Assembly (NCBI GenBank): GCA_903837255.1
Contig: CAILTZ010000508.1
Location: 1-8,494 of the forward strand
From: an uncultured Pirellula sp.
Lineage (GTDB): Bacteria; Planctomycetota; Planctomycetia; Pirellulales; Pirellulaceae
Direction: 5' to 3'
Length of the DNA stretch: 8,494 nucleotides
The notes beneath the pieces are model-generated. The model ran no database searches. It was not told the DNA's origin and saw nothing but the letters and a program-made list of their open reading frames with translations. This document shows, one piece after another, positions 1 through 6,361 of this stretch (positions within the stretch are counted from its first letter, which is position 1; each line of letters starts with the position of its first letter). The translations under genes were made by a program, and so were the position numbers.

Positions 1-203
1 GACAGGAGGATCAAGGATCTCAAGGCCAGTAGCAGCCATTGATCGATACGGTTTCTGTTGGTCAGTCGCGGCGCGGCAGGGTCCATGAAGATCACGGAGC
101 TAAAATCCATCACCTCGCGCGGTCGTTTGCGGACCAGATGGGCCAACACAGGTGCGAGGATCGCGAGTCCTGCGAGCAGATACAGTGGTGTTAGGAAACT
201 CAC
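1..203 (-). CDS. BatA-type membrane protein, N-terminal fragment (aerotolerance regulator N-terminal domain)
   Basis: This is the first 67 codons of a gene that continues past the left edge. The start is a GTG at 203-201, overlapping the TGA of the DUF58 gene by four bases (GTGA). Seen: it opens MSFLTPLYLLAGLAILAPVL, then HLVRKRPRE, then an FSSVIFM segment at about residues 34-40. Residues 3-22 form a membrane helix, and a second hydrophobic stretch begins near residue 56. Known: this pattern (FLxP, one helix, HLxxR/K-R, F-S-S-xxF) is the N-terminal domain of BatA proteins, which anchors them in the inner membrane. Full-length members often carry a periplasmic vWA domain and a second helix, but many planctomycete members have other C-termini, and this part is outside the window. 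Position after MoxR and DUF58 supports the call. The start rests on the overlap and on family alignment. Confidence 0.82.
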   Translation of the reverse strand, partial: MSFLTPLYLLAGLAILAPVLAHLVRKRPREVMDFSSVIFMDPAAPRLTNRNRIDQWLLLALRSLILL

Positions 204-1129
204 AATGCTCCGGCCCCCTCTCGCATGGACAGGAACGAGCTGAGGACCAACTCCATTGGATCGGTTGTCCGAAAGTCGACCATCGGGATCCCGAGGGGGG
301 CCAAAAGCTCGCTCAGCTCCGAGCGATGACTCTGGAACTTGCGATGATACGTTTCAGCCAAGACGACTGGATCCACAAACCGCTCGGTGCCGGACTCCAT
401 GTCTCGCACCAACACTGGTTTGCCATGTCGAAAATCGATTTCGAGAGGATCCAGGACTCGCAGCAAAACCACCTCGTGTTTGCGTGCTCGTAGGAATGCG
501 AGCGGAGCCTTGAGTGCTCCTGGATCGACCAAAAAGTCTGATACGATGACAACGAGACTTCGATGTTTCACCAGATCGGAGATTTGCGCCAAGGGGGCCG
601 TTAGGTTAGTCGACAAACCTCCACAGGGCTTCGATAGCATCGACAAGATGCGTTGAAACTGACCTGTACGGAAACGAGCCGTCAGCCAATCGGTCACCTG
701 CTGATCAAAGGCCACCGCACCGACCGCATCGCGCTGGCGCAGTAGGAACAGAGCCAGAGTTGCAATCAGCGTCCGGGCATATTCGTATTTGGTGTAATCT
801 ATCGAGCCATACTGCATCGATTTGCTCTGATCGATCACTAGGTAGCAGCGACGATTTGTTTCATCCTCGAAACGCTTGCGATAATACCGATCGGACCGTG
901 CATACAATTTCCAATCGATCGTCTTCGGATCATCGCCGATTGAATAAGGGCGATATTCACTGAATTCGACCGAGAAACCATGTTTGGGGCTACGATGCAA
1001 GCCGGTTTGAAAGCCATCGACTACCTTTTGTGCACGCCACTGTAGATTGCGAACGGCCATGAGTGTCTTCAAGTCAATCCACTCGGATCCATCGTCGGTT
1101 CTCGATAGTGTTTCCTTGTCCGATGACAC
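200..1129 (-). CDS. DUF58 domain protein with vWA-like fold
   Basis: This is a soluble 309-residue DUF58 protein, the usual partner of MoxR ATPases. It has no signal peptide or membrane helix, so it should be cytoplasmic. Seen: the conserved N-terminal block HRSPKHGFSVEFSEYRPYS (about 45-63) leads into GDDPKTIDWKLYAR (65-78), the hallmark DUF58 motif. A vWA-like region follows, with a MIDAS-type D100-x-S102-x-S104, a candidate Thr near 174-177, and D198 in VIVSDF. All three MIDAS elements appear to be present, so divalent metal binding is likely. The GTG start at 1129 is the first possible one after an in-frame TAA. GGGG lies 8 bases upstream as a weak ribosome site. The MoxR gene ends 66 bases upstream, and the BatA-type gene overlaps the stop by four bases. 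The molecular role in the family is not settled. It is thought to mediate protein contacts for the MoxR chaperone. Confidence 0.93.
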   Translation of the reverse strand: MSSDKETLSRTDDGSEWIDLKTLMAVRNLQWRAQKVVDGFQTGLHRSPKHGFSVEFSEYRPYSIGDDPKTIDWKLYARSDRYYRKRFEDETNRRCYLVIDQSKSMQYGSIDYTKYEYARTLIATLALFLLRQRDAVGAVAFDQQVTDWLTARFRTGQFQRILSMLSKPCGGLSTNLTAPLAQISDLVKHRSLVVIVSDFLVDPGALKAPLAFLRARKHEVVLLRVLDPLEIDFRHGKPVLVRDMESGTERFVDPVVLAETYHRKFQSHRSELSELLAPLGIPMVDFRTTDPMELVLSSFLSMREGAGAL

Positions 1130-1195
1130 TCGTTTATCCCCGTTTTACTTGGTTTCAGGACGGCTTGTGCTTCGCGAGCGATTCCCTGATATGGA

Positions 1196-2230
1196 TCACT
1201 CTGCTGGAAACTCATCGAGCAGTCGCTTGATGACACTCTCGACCGTAAGCCCTTGGGCTTCCGCTTTGTAGGACAGCAGCAACCGATGCCTTAGCACTGG
1301 CGCTGCCAAGCTGCGGATGTCTTCGTATCGAACGTGGGTTTTCCCGCGTAGCAATGCTCGTGCCTTGGCACCCAAAACCAACATCTGAGCTGCCCTAAGT
1401 CCTGCTCCCCAGGTCATTGAATGATTTACCCATTCGAGTGTGTTAGGTTGGCTAGGTCTGGTCGCACCAACCAAACGCACCGCATAGCTGGCCACCTCAT
1501 GGGCGATCGGAACCTTGCGCACCAGTCCTTGGAACTGCAAAATATCCTTCCCATCAAAGAGCGGTTCGATCGGCTCAGGGCTACGACTGGTGGTGTCGAG
1601 CACCACCTTGAGCTCATCCTCAAACGGCAGGTAGTCAATTAGCACGTTGAACATGAAGCGATCGAGTTGGGCTTCTGGGAGCGGATAAGTGCCCTCCATC
1701 TCGATCGGGTTTTGCGTCGCCAGGACAAAGAACGGCTTGGGGAGTGGATATCTCTTGCCCGCCGCCGTGACTTGATGTTCCTGCATGGCCTCGAGCAACG
1801 ACGACTGCGTCTTGGGGGGAGTTCGATTGATCTCATCGGCCAAGATCACGTTCGCGAAGACCGGTCCGGGCACAAACCGCAACTCCCGCCGACCATCGTT
1901 GTCGGTGAGAATCTCGGTTCCGGTGATGTCTGCTGGCATCAGATCCGGTGTGAATTGGATCCGACTAAATTCCAAATGGAAGGCTTGTGCAACACTCCGC
2001 ACCAACAGGGTTTTGGCGAGTCCCGGAGCACCGGTGATCAAGCAGTGGGTTCCTGAGAACAGGCAGATCAGCAGTTGCTCGATCACCTCTTTTTGGCCGA
2101 CGATCGTTTTCTCAAGCTCGCGCTCGAGCCTTAATCGGCCCTGTTGAATCTGGTCAAACAACGCAGCGTCGGACTCAGTGTTCGCTTCGACAGTCGTCGG
2201 GGTACTCAACGCAACCTCACTCTCTCTCAA
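1196..2230 (-). CDS. MoxR family AAA+ ATPase
   Basis: This cytoplasmic AAA+ ATPase of 344 residues belongs to the MoxR group and is thought to act as a chaperone for assembly or activation of partner proteins, often vWA proteins. Seen, in order: VGQKEVIEQLLICL (44-57); Walker A GAPGLAKT (67-74); FTPDLMPADITGTE (93-106), typical of MoxR; Walker B VILADEIN (128-135); RTPPKTQSSLLEAMQE (136-151); sensor 1 ATQNP (171-175); LPEAQLDRF (184-192) with R191 as probable arginine finger; and a lid domain with GAGLRAAQMLVLGAKARAL (275-293) carrying the sensor 2 region. All catalytic elements are intact. The start is a TTG at 2230-2228 that overlaps the TGA of the DUF4159 gene (TTGA). No ATG lies in frame before residue 98, which would remove Walker A. 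The first 25 residues are poorly conserved, so an internal TTG at codon 8 is possible. Confidence 0.95.
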   Translation of the reverse strand: MRESEVALSTPTTVEANTESDAALFDQIQQGRLRLERELEKTIVGQKEVIEQLLICLFSGTHCLITGAPGLAKTLLVRSVAQAFHLEFSRIQFTPDLMPADITGTEILTDNDGRRELRFVPGPVFANVILADEINRTPPKTQSSLLEAMQEHQVTAAGKRYPLPKPFFVLATQNPIEMEGTYPLPEAQLDRFMFNVLIDYLPFEDELKVVLDTTSRSPEPIEPLFDGKDILQFQGLVRKVPIAHEVASYAVRLVGATRPSQPNTLEWVNHSMTWGAGLRAAQMLVLGAKARALLRGKTHVRYEDIRSLAAPVLRHRLLLSYKAEAQGLTVESVIKRLLDEFPAE

Positions 2231-3123
2231 TGTGTCATCGCATAAGTAACGATATTGATTCCCATGGGATAAGCTTTCTTGACGGAAAACTCTTCAAAAT
2301 ACCAAGGGTCCTCTCCTTCACGCTCCCAGCCATCTCCCAAATCCGTGTTGTGGCAAATAAAAACCATGATCCGACCGGCGTCGTCGTAGATGGCTTTGTA
2401 GTGGGGGATGCTCGTATCCGAACCATATCTTGGTTCCCAAATCACACCGCTTTGCCGTCCGCTCCATGCAGTATGGATCGACGGCAACTGCGGTTTCTCT
2501 TTCAAGTCGTACACGCAGTGAAAGATCTCATGCTCGAGCGGGACTTCCTGCGGCTCTCGGTCGGGAAACACCCGCTTGATCTCGCGATGAAAGTTCTCGT
2601 ACTCCTCGTCCCCCCAAAAGTCATCCACCATCAAGAATCCGCCGTTAGTCAGGTACTTGCGTAGCGCAAGCACCTCGGGTTCGTGGAACATCAAATCCCC
2701 GGGCTCAATGATGTAAATGAACGGATACTCAAAGAGCTTCGGTTCCGTTAGCTGCAAAACGATCGGCTCTGGATTGACCTTTAGTGTCGTGAGCTGCTGA
2801 AGCCTCAAACTGAAGTTCAGCTCGCTGTCTCGAAAATCGGTCGCCCAACCGCCCCCGCGCCGGTACCCCGACGAGTCATACTTGATCCGTACAAACGTAA
2901 AGGTGTCCTTGACGAATTTTCGATCAACCTCCCAGCTAGGCACCCCTTCGCGACCGACGGATTGCCAGTCCCTACGGAATCTCCGACCCCCCGGGGGTTG
3001 CGCTAAAACCAATACCCCAGTCGCTAATAGCAGTGCAACCGACAGGAGGAGCTTCCAGTTCTTTTTAACTAACACCTGCGGTCCTACTCCCATCATTTGC
3101 GAACATAAGGCTTTTGCGAACAT
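2227..3123 (-). CDS. DUF4159 domain protein, exported or membrane-anchored
   Basis: This DUF4159 protein is the first gene of the MoxR/DUF58/Bat run. Residues 22-41 form a hydrophobic segment ending LVLAQ, which suggests a signal peptide cut after A41, although an uncleaved anchor is possible. Residues 73-298 match the family along their whole length: FTFVRIKYD (75-83), LNFSLRLQQLTTLKVNP (102-118), IYIIEPGD (136-143), GGFLMVDDFWG (161-171), PSIHTAW (214-220), HNTDLGDGWEREGEDP (258-273) and a C-terminal PMGINIVTYAMTH. Known: the domain is thought to have a class I glutamine-amidotransferase-like fold without a proven activity. As the translated ATG at 3123 lies in a repeat, the real start may be one of two adjacent ATGs at 3096 or 3093 (Met10, Met11), which still leave a full signal peptide. 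It shares four bases with the MoxR gene, so translation is probably coupled. Confidence 0.93.
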   Translation of the reverse strand: MFAKALCSQMMGVGPQVLVKKNWKLLLSVALLLATGVLVLAQPPGGRRFRRDWQSVGREGVPSWEVDRKFVKDTFTFVRIKYDSSGYRRGGGWATDFRDSELNFSLRLQQLTTLKVNPEPIVLQLTEPKLFEYPFIYIIEPGDLMFHEPEVLALRKYLTNGGFLMVDDFWGDEEYENFHREIKRVFPDREPQEVPLEHEIFHCVYDLKEKPQLPSIHTAWSGRQSGVIWEPRYGSDTSIPHYKAIYDDAGRIMVFICHNTDLGDGWEREGEDPWYFEEFSVKKAYPMGINIVTYAMTH

Positions 3124-3147
3124 AAGTCGCTTGCGAACACGCCTCCA
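3097..3147. repeat. Three direct repeats with 17-base period at the start of the DUF4159 gene
   Basis: On the plus strand TTGCGAACATAAG occurs at 3097-3109 and again at 3114-3126, and its first nine bases TTGCGAACA recur at 3131-3139. The copies start exactly 17 bases apart. On the minus strand the unit reads CTTATGTTCGCAA, so each full copy contains an ATG. The ATG at 3123 is in frame with DUF4159, while the copy at 3106 is out of frame because 17 is not a multiple of three. The array ends one base before the in-frame ATG at 3096. It could be a protein binding site, a leader element, or a simple slippage duplication. Confidence 0.8.
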
Positions 3148-3370
3148 TGCCCCCTGGGCTCGAAGCTCAGTTCATCAAAACCAGTCTCAAGCAACCAACT
3201 TAGTTAATTTTCTTGGTTCCTGGGCTCGGTCGCAAGCAATTTTCGGATTTCGATCGGGAGAATGCCGAGGTTATTGGTGTGCCTAGGGCTGCAAAACGCC
3301 AGGGAATCAGTCATACTACTGTTAGCAAGCTTGTTCTGATGTCCCGCCTTGAATCATTCCAACCACCTCG
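3124..3370. other. Divergent intergenic region
   Basis: About 247 bases separate the divergent DUF4159 and cytochrome-protein genes. Besides the repeats at its left end and the weak promoter candidate, it contains an AT-rich patch at 3199-3212 and an imperfect hairpin CTGGGCT-cga-AGCTCAG at 3154-3170 with one G-T mismatch. No convincing promoter for the plus-strand gene, no riboswitch-like structure and no small ORF with family resemblance was recognised. No Shine-Dalgarno sequence precedes the ATG at 3371. Confidence 0.6.
3207..3235 (-). promoter_or_regulatory. Weak candidate sigma70-like promoter for the DUF4159-MoxR-DUF58-Bat run
   Basis: Reading the minus strand, TTGCGA (3235-3230, four of six matches to TTGACA) is followed after 17 bases by GAAAAT (3212-3207, four of six matches to TATAAT), in the most AT-rich part of the divergent region. 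Transcription would start near 3200, giving a leader of roughly 75-105 bases that includes the 17-base repeats. Matches this weak arise by chance, and the consensus used by this organism is unknown. Confidence 0.2.
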
Positions 3371-6343
3371 ATGAACTTTTGTTTCGCTCGAATTAGTCAG
3401 TTTTTTCATCGGATGCTTTTTTGCCCCCCCGTTTCCAGGGGCTATAGAGGCGCGCGTGTGGTACTTCTTTGGGCGGTTGTTTTAACCCAATGGGTGGTTG
3501 CACATGAGCCATCCAAGAGCATTGACGAGGTTTTTGAGAAAACCGTCCGACCGCTGCTTGTCAGCAAATGCTACGAGTGTCACTCGCTAGACACCGAGCA
3601 AAACGGAGGACTTACACTCGATTCACTTGAATCGATTCTTCGGGGAGGTGATTCGGGTTCCGCCCTAAAGCTCGATTCATACGACGATAGCTTGATCCTC
3701 CGAGCCGTCCGCTATCGTGATCCGAAATTGCAAATGCCGCCCGACAACCGGATGTCGGCAAGCGATGTAAAGATTCTCGAAGATTGGGTCGCGGGCGGTG
3801 CCAAGGTGTCGTCGGATTTTCTAAATGCTCCCAGCGTACTTGCAAAAAAGACAGTTGCCCTGAGTGTCGAGCAAGCTCGCGATCATTGGGCTTATCGACC
3901 GATTGCCAAACCATTGTTGCCAGATACCAACGAAAACAATCCGATCGATGCTTGGATCGCCAAGCGGTCTGAGGAGCTGGAAATCGAACCAAGTCCGTTG
4001 GTCGACGATCGGACCTGGATACGACGCCTTTCGATCGATCTGCATGGACTTAATCCAACCTACGAGCTTACCCAAGAGGCTATCGAGTCACTCGTTGACA
4101 GAGAGTCTGCTGCGGTGGAGTCTGCTGCGGTGGAGTCTGCTGCGGTGGATGCGGCTAGGCTCAAGCTGGTCGATCGATTTCTCGAATCCCCCCGTTACGG
4201 GGAACGATTCGCTCGGCACTGGATGGATGTGGTGCGATACGCCGAATCCTTGACGCTTCGAGGCTTCGTTCTCCCTGATGTCTGGCGATATCGCAACTAC
4301 CTGATCGATGCTTACAACCGCGATCGACCTTTCAAGCAAGTGATCATCGAACAGGTTGCAGGCGATCTGCTGAACCAAGTCAAGACCGAAGAACTGTCGA
4401 TGGACAAGAGGCAGCGTTCGTTGATCGCGACGACCTTCTGGTCCATCGGCGATCACAACTATGAGGAACAAGACAAAAAGCAACTCGAAATGGACGCGGT
4501 TGACGAGCAGATCGAAGTCCTTGGTAGGACGTTTTTGGCACAGACGCTCGGATGTGCGAGATGCCATGACCATAAATTCGATCCGATTCCGACGGCCGAC
4601 TACTATGCGATTGCTGGAATCCTCAAGTCCTCGGTGTCCATGGAGCACGAAAACGTCTCCAAGTGGATACGCGTGCCTTTGCCTCTGCCTGACGACGAGC
4701 AAGCTCATTTCGATGGAGTATCCGACAAGCTAGCGGCTATCAAGAAAGAGATCGCTGGCTTGAAGCAACGTCTGAAAAATGGAAACCTCAACCCTGCAAT
4801 CATCGCCTCGTCGGCCGCCAGCGGAACGGTCGTCGACGATACACAAGCCAAGAAAGTAGGCTCCTGGAAAGAGTCCAGTTCGGTCAAAACCTATGTCGAT
4901 GCCGGCTATCTGCATGACGAGAACAAGGACCGCGGCAGCAAGAGCGTGACCTTCGAACCGAAATCGCTTGCCACCGGTCTCTATACGGTGCGTATGTCCT
5001 TTGCGCATGGTGATAATCGCAGCACAAAAACACATGTTCGAGTCTTCAGCGCCGACGGTGAAGCACTCGTCGTGGTGAATCAGAAGGCACCTCCTGCTGA
5101 CGATGGGCTGTGGCATACCTTAGGCAAATACCGCTTCGAAAAAGACGGAGCTGCATTTGTGATCCTCAGCAACGAGCAAGCCGATGGGCATGTCATCGCC
5201 GATGCCGTTCAGTTCCTGCCCGAAGGCAAATCGACGACCGAGCCGCAAGCTGTTGCGAATTCGGACCAGGATCAACAAGAGTCGTTCAAGGCGATGATCG
5301 CAGAGGGGGAGAAGACTCAAACGGAATTGCAGAAACAATTGGATTTCAGGCCTATGGTCCAAACAATCCGCCCGGAGAACAAACCATCCGATATACCTGT
5401 CCATATTCGTGGTTCAGTGCATAGGCTCGGACAAGTCGTCCCTCGCGGTTTCTTGAGTTGTATCAATGCCCACGAGCCGGACCTGAGTCAACGCATTCGC
5501 ATCGAACCGAGTGCCAATGGACGACTCGAACTGGCCGAGTGGCTCGTTGCTCCCGAGAATCCCCTGACGGCCAGGGTTTATGTCAATCGAATTTGGTACC
5601 ACTTGATGGGCCAAGGGATCGTACCGACCCTCGACAACTTCGGCACGACCGGAATTCCACCATCGGATCCGCAGCTATTGGATTGGCTCACCTCAGAATT
5701 CATCGCCCAAGGCTGGTCGACCAAATGGCTCGTTAGGACGATCGCAACGTCGAAGGCCTACCGAAGAAGCCTTGTTGGCTCCTCTGCTGCCATCGAGAAA
5801 GACCCCGAGAATCTGAGCTTTGCCCGAGGAGTCCTCAGGCGCTTGGATTGCGAATCCCTCCGAGATTCGATGTTGCAAGCTAGCGGGGAATTGCAACTAG
5901 GCGGGTCGGTCGAATCGACAATTCGCAAAGGGACCAAAGAGGATTATCGCTACGAGCATGACTCAGGTTTAAGGTCGATCTATCTTCCTTGGTTCCGAAA
6001 CGCCCTGCCACCTTTGGTTCGGGAATTCGATGGGGCCAATACAAGTTTCTCGATCTCGGAGCGAAACCGCAGCACGGTGGCCACCCAAGCCCTTGCGATG
6101 ATGAACCATCCATGGGTCGCACAACGGGCGGTGGCCACAATCCGATCGCTACCCCCGAATTTGGTTCAGCAGCAAGGCTCAGGGATCCAGGCCGATGCCC
6201 TCGGCGAGGTCTTCCGACGGATCCTTGGGCGCGACCCGGATGAATCCGAATTGCTCTGGGCCCAAGGGGTGCTTCGAACCAGCAGTCTCGAAGAGCTCGC
6301 GCACCATTTGTTTGCCTCCATCGATTTTCGTTACGCACCTTGA
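3371..6343 (+). CDS. Secreted PSCyt1-DUF1549-DUF1553 planctomycete cytochrome protein with golvesin-like insert
   Basis: This 990-residue exported protein is of a kind typical of planctomycetes. Domains in order: signal peptide with hydrophobic core 29-43, probable cut after VVA at 44; PSCyt1 (about 52-145) with haem motif C67-YE-C70-H71, and M122 in QMPP as possible distal ligand; DUF1549/PSCyt2 (about 170-420) with HWAYRPI (172-178), TWIRRLSIDLHGLNPT (215-230), YGERFARHWMDVVRYAES (276-293) and a second CxxCH at 395-399 within GCARCHDHKFDPIP; a golvesin/xanthan-lyase-like beta domain (about 484-617) with GYLHDENKDRGSKSV, YTVRMSFAHGDNRS and HVIADAVQFLP; and DUF1553/PSD1 (about 715-985) with NPLTARVYVNRIWYHLMG and ERNRSTVATQALAMMNHPWV. 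Charged, probably coiled-coil stretches at about 449-470 and 634-657 flank the insert. The long N-region makes Met15 an alternative start. The pairing with DUF1501 is a recurrent one. The redox role and substrate are unknown; surface degradation of complex substrates is often suggested. Confidence 0.95.
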   Translation: MNFCFARISQFFHRMLFCPPVSRGYRGARVVLLWAVVLTQWVVAHEPSKSIDEVFEKTVRPLLVSKCYECHSLDTEQNGGLTLDSLESILRGGDSGSALKLDSYDDSLILRAVRYRDPKLQMPPDNRMSASDVKILEDWVAGGAKVSSDFLNAPSVLAKKTVALSVEQARDHWAYRPIAKPLLPDTNENNPIDAWIAKRSEELEIEPSPLVDDRTWIRRLSIDLHGLNPTYELTQEAIESLVDRESAAVESAAVESAAVDAARLKLVDRFLESPRYGERFARHWMDVVRYAESLTLRGFVLPDVWRYRNYLIDAYNRDRPFKQVIIEQVAGDLLNQVKTEELSMDKRQRSLIATTFWSIGDHNYEEQDKKQLEMDAVDEQIEVLGRTFLAQTLGCARCHDHKFDPIPTADYYAIAGILKSSVSMEHENVSKWIRVPLPLPDDEQAHFDGVSDKLAAIKKEIAGLKQRLKNGNLNPAIIASSAASGTVVDDTQAKKVGSWKESSSVKTYVDAGYLHDENKDRGSKSVTFEPKSLATGLYTVRMSFAHGDNRSTKTHVRVFSADGEALVVVNQKAPPADDGLWHTLGKYRFEKDGAAFVILSNEQADGHVIADAVQFLPEGKSTTEPQAVANSDQDQQESFKAMIAEGEKTQTELQKQLDFRPMVQTIRPENKPSDIPVHIRGSVHRLGQVVPRGFLSCINAHEPDLSQRIRIEPSANGRLELAEWLVAPENPLTARVYVNRIWYHLMGQGIVPTLDNFGTTGIPPSDPQLLDWLTSEFIAQGWSTKWLVRTIATSKAYRRSLVGSSAAIEKDPENLSFARGVLRRLDCESLRDSMLQASGELQLGGSVESTIRKGTKEDYRYEHDSGLRSIYLPWFRNALPPLVREFDGANTSFSISERNRSTVATQALAMMNHPWVAQRAVATIRSLPPNLVQQQGSGIQADALGEVFRRILGRDPDESELLWAQGVLRTSSLEELAHHLFASIDFRYAP
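4103..4147 (+). repeat. 15-base tandem repeat, three perfect copies, inside the cytochrome gene
   Basis: The unit GAGTCTGCTGCGGTG occurs three times without a break at 4103, 4118 and 4133. It is in frame and encodes Glu-Ser-Ala-Ala-Val three times (residues 245-259), followed by a partial echo, DAA. It sits in the variable linker of the DUF1549 domain, before the conserved LVDRFLESPRYGER. The unit length keeps the reading frame, and perfect identity suggests recent slippage expansion. Confidence 0.97.
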
Positions 6344-6361
6344 TACAGGACCTGCGGCACT

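Noticed and set aside
1667..2056. 129-codon plus-strand reading frame opposite the MoxR gene
   Set aside because: It is antisense to the Walker A to sensor 1 region of the ATPase, which is under clear protein-level constraint, and the translation looks like no known family.
200..3123. The MoxR-DUF58-vWA set as a ternary-type defence system
   Set aside because: MoxR/vWA pairs do occur in some anti-phage systems, but here the partners are DUF4159 and BatA-type envelope proteins, the set has the usual housekeeping planctomycete arrangement, and no nuclease, protease or sensor gene is present.
3154..3170. Imperfect hairpin in the divergent region as a riboswitch or attenuator
   Set aside because: A 7-bp stem with one mismatch and a 3-base loop is expected by chance in 250 bases, and there is no terminator-like T run or conserved core.
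2882..3286. 134-codon plus-strand reading frame crossing the divergent region
   Set aside because: It is mostly antisense to the DUF4159 signal peptide and N-terminus, has no family resemblance, and its unique part is low in recognisable structure.
4088..4708. 206-codon minus-strand reading frame opposite the cytochrome gene
   Set aside because: It lies wholly within the well-supported DUF1549 coding region, shows no family resemblance, and ends in the reverse reading of the 15-base repeat (HRSRL repeats). It is best explained as a shadow of the codon use of the real gene.
5880..6338. 152-codon minus-strand reading frame opposite the DUF1553 domain
   Set aside because: Its composition is rich in Arg, Pro and Gly and it has no recognisable domain. 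The plus-strand DUF1553 motifs cover the same bases without a break.
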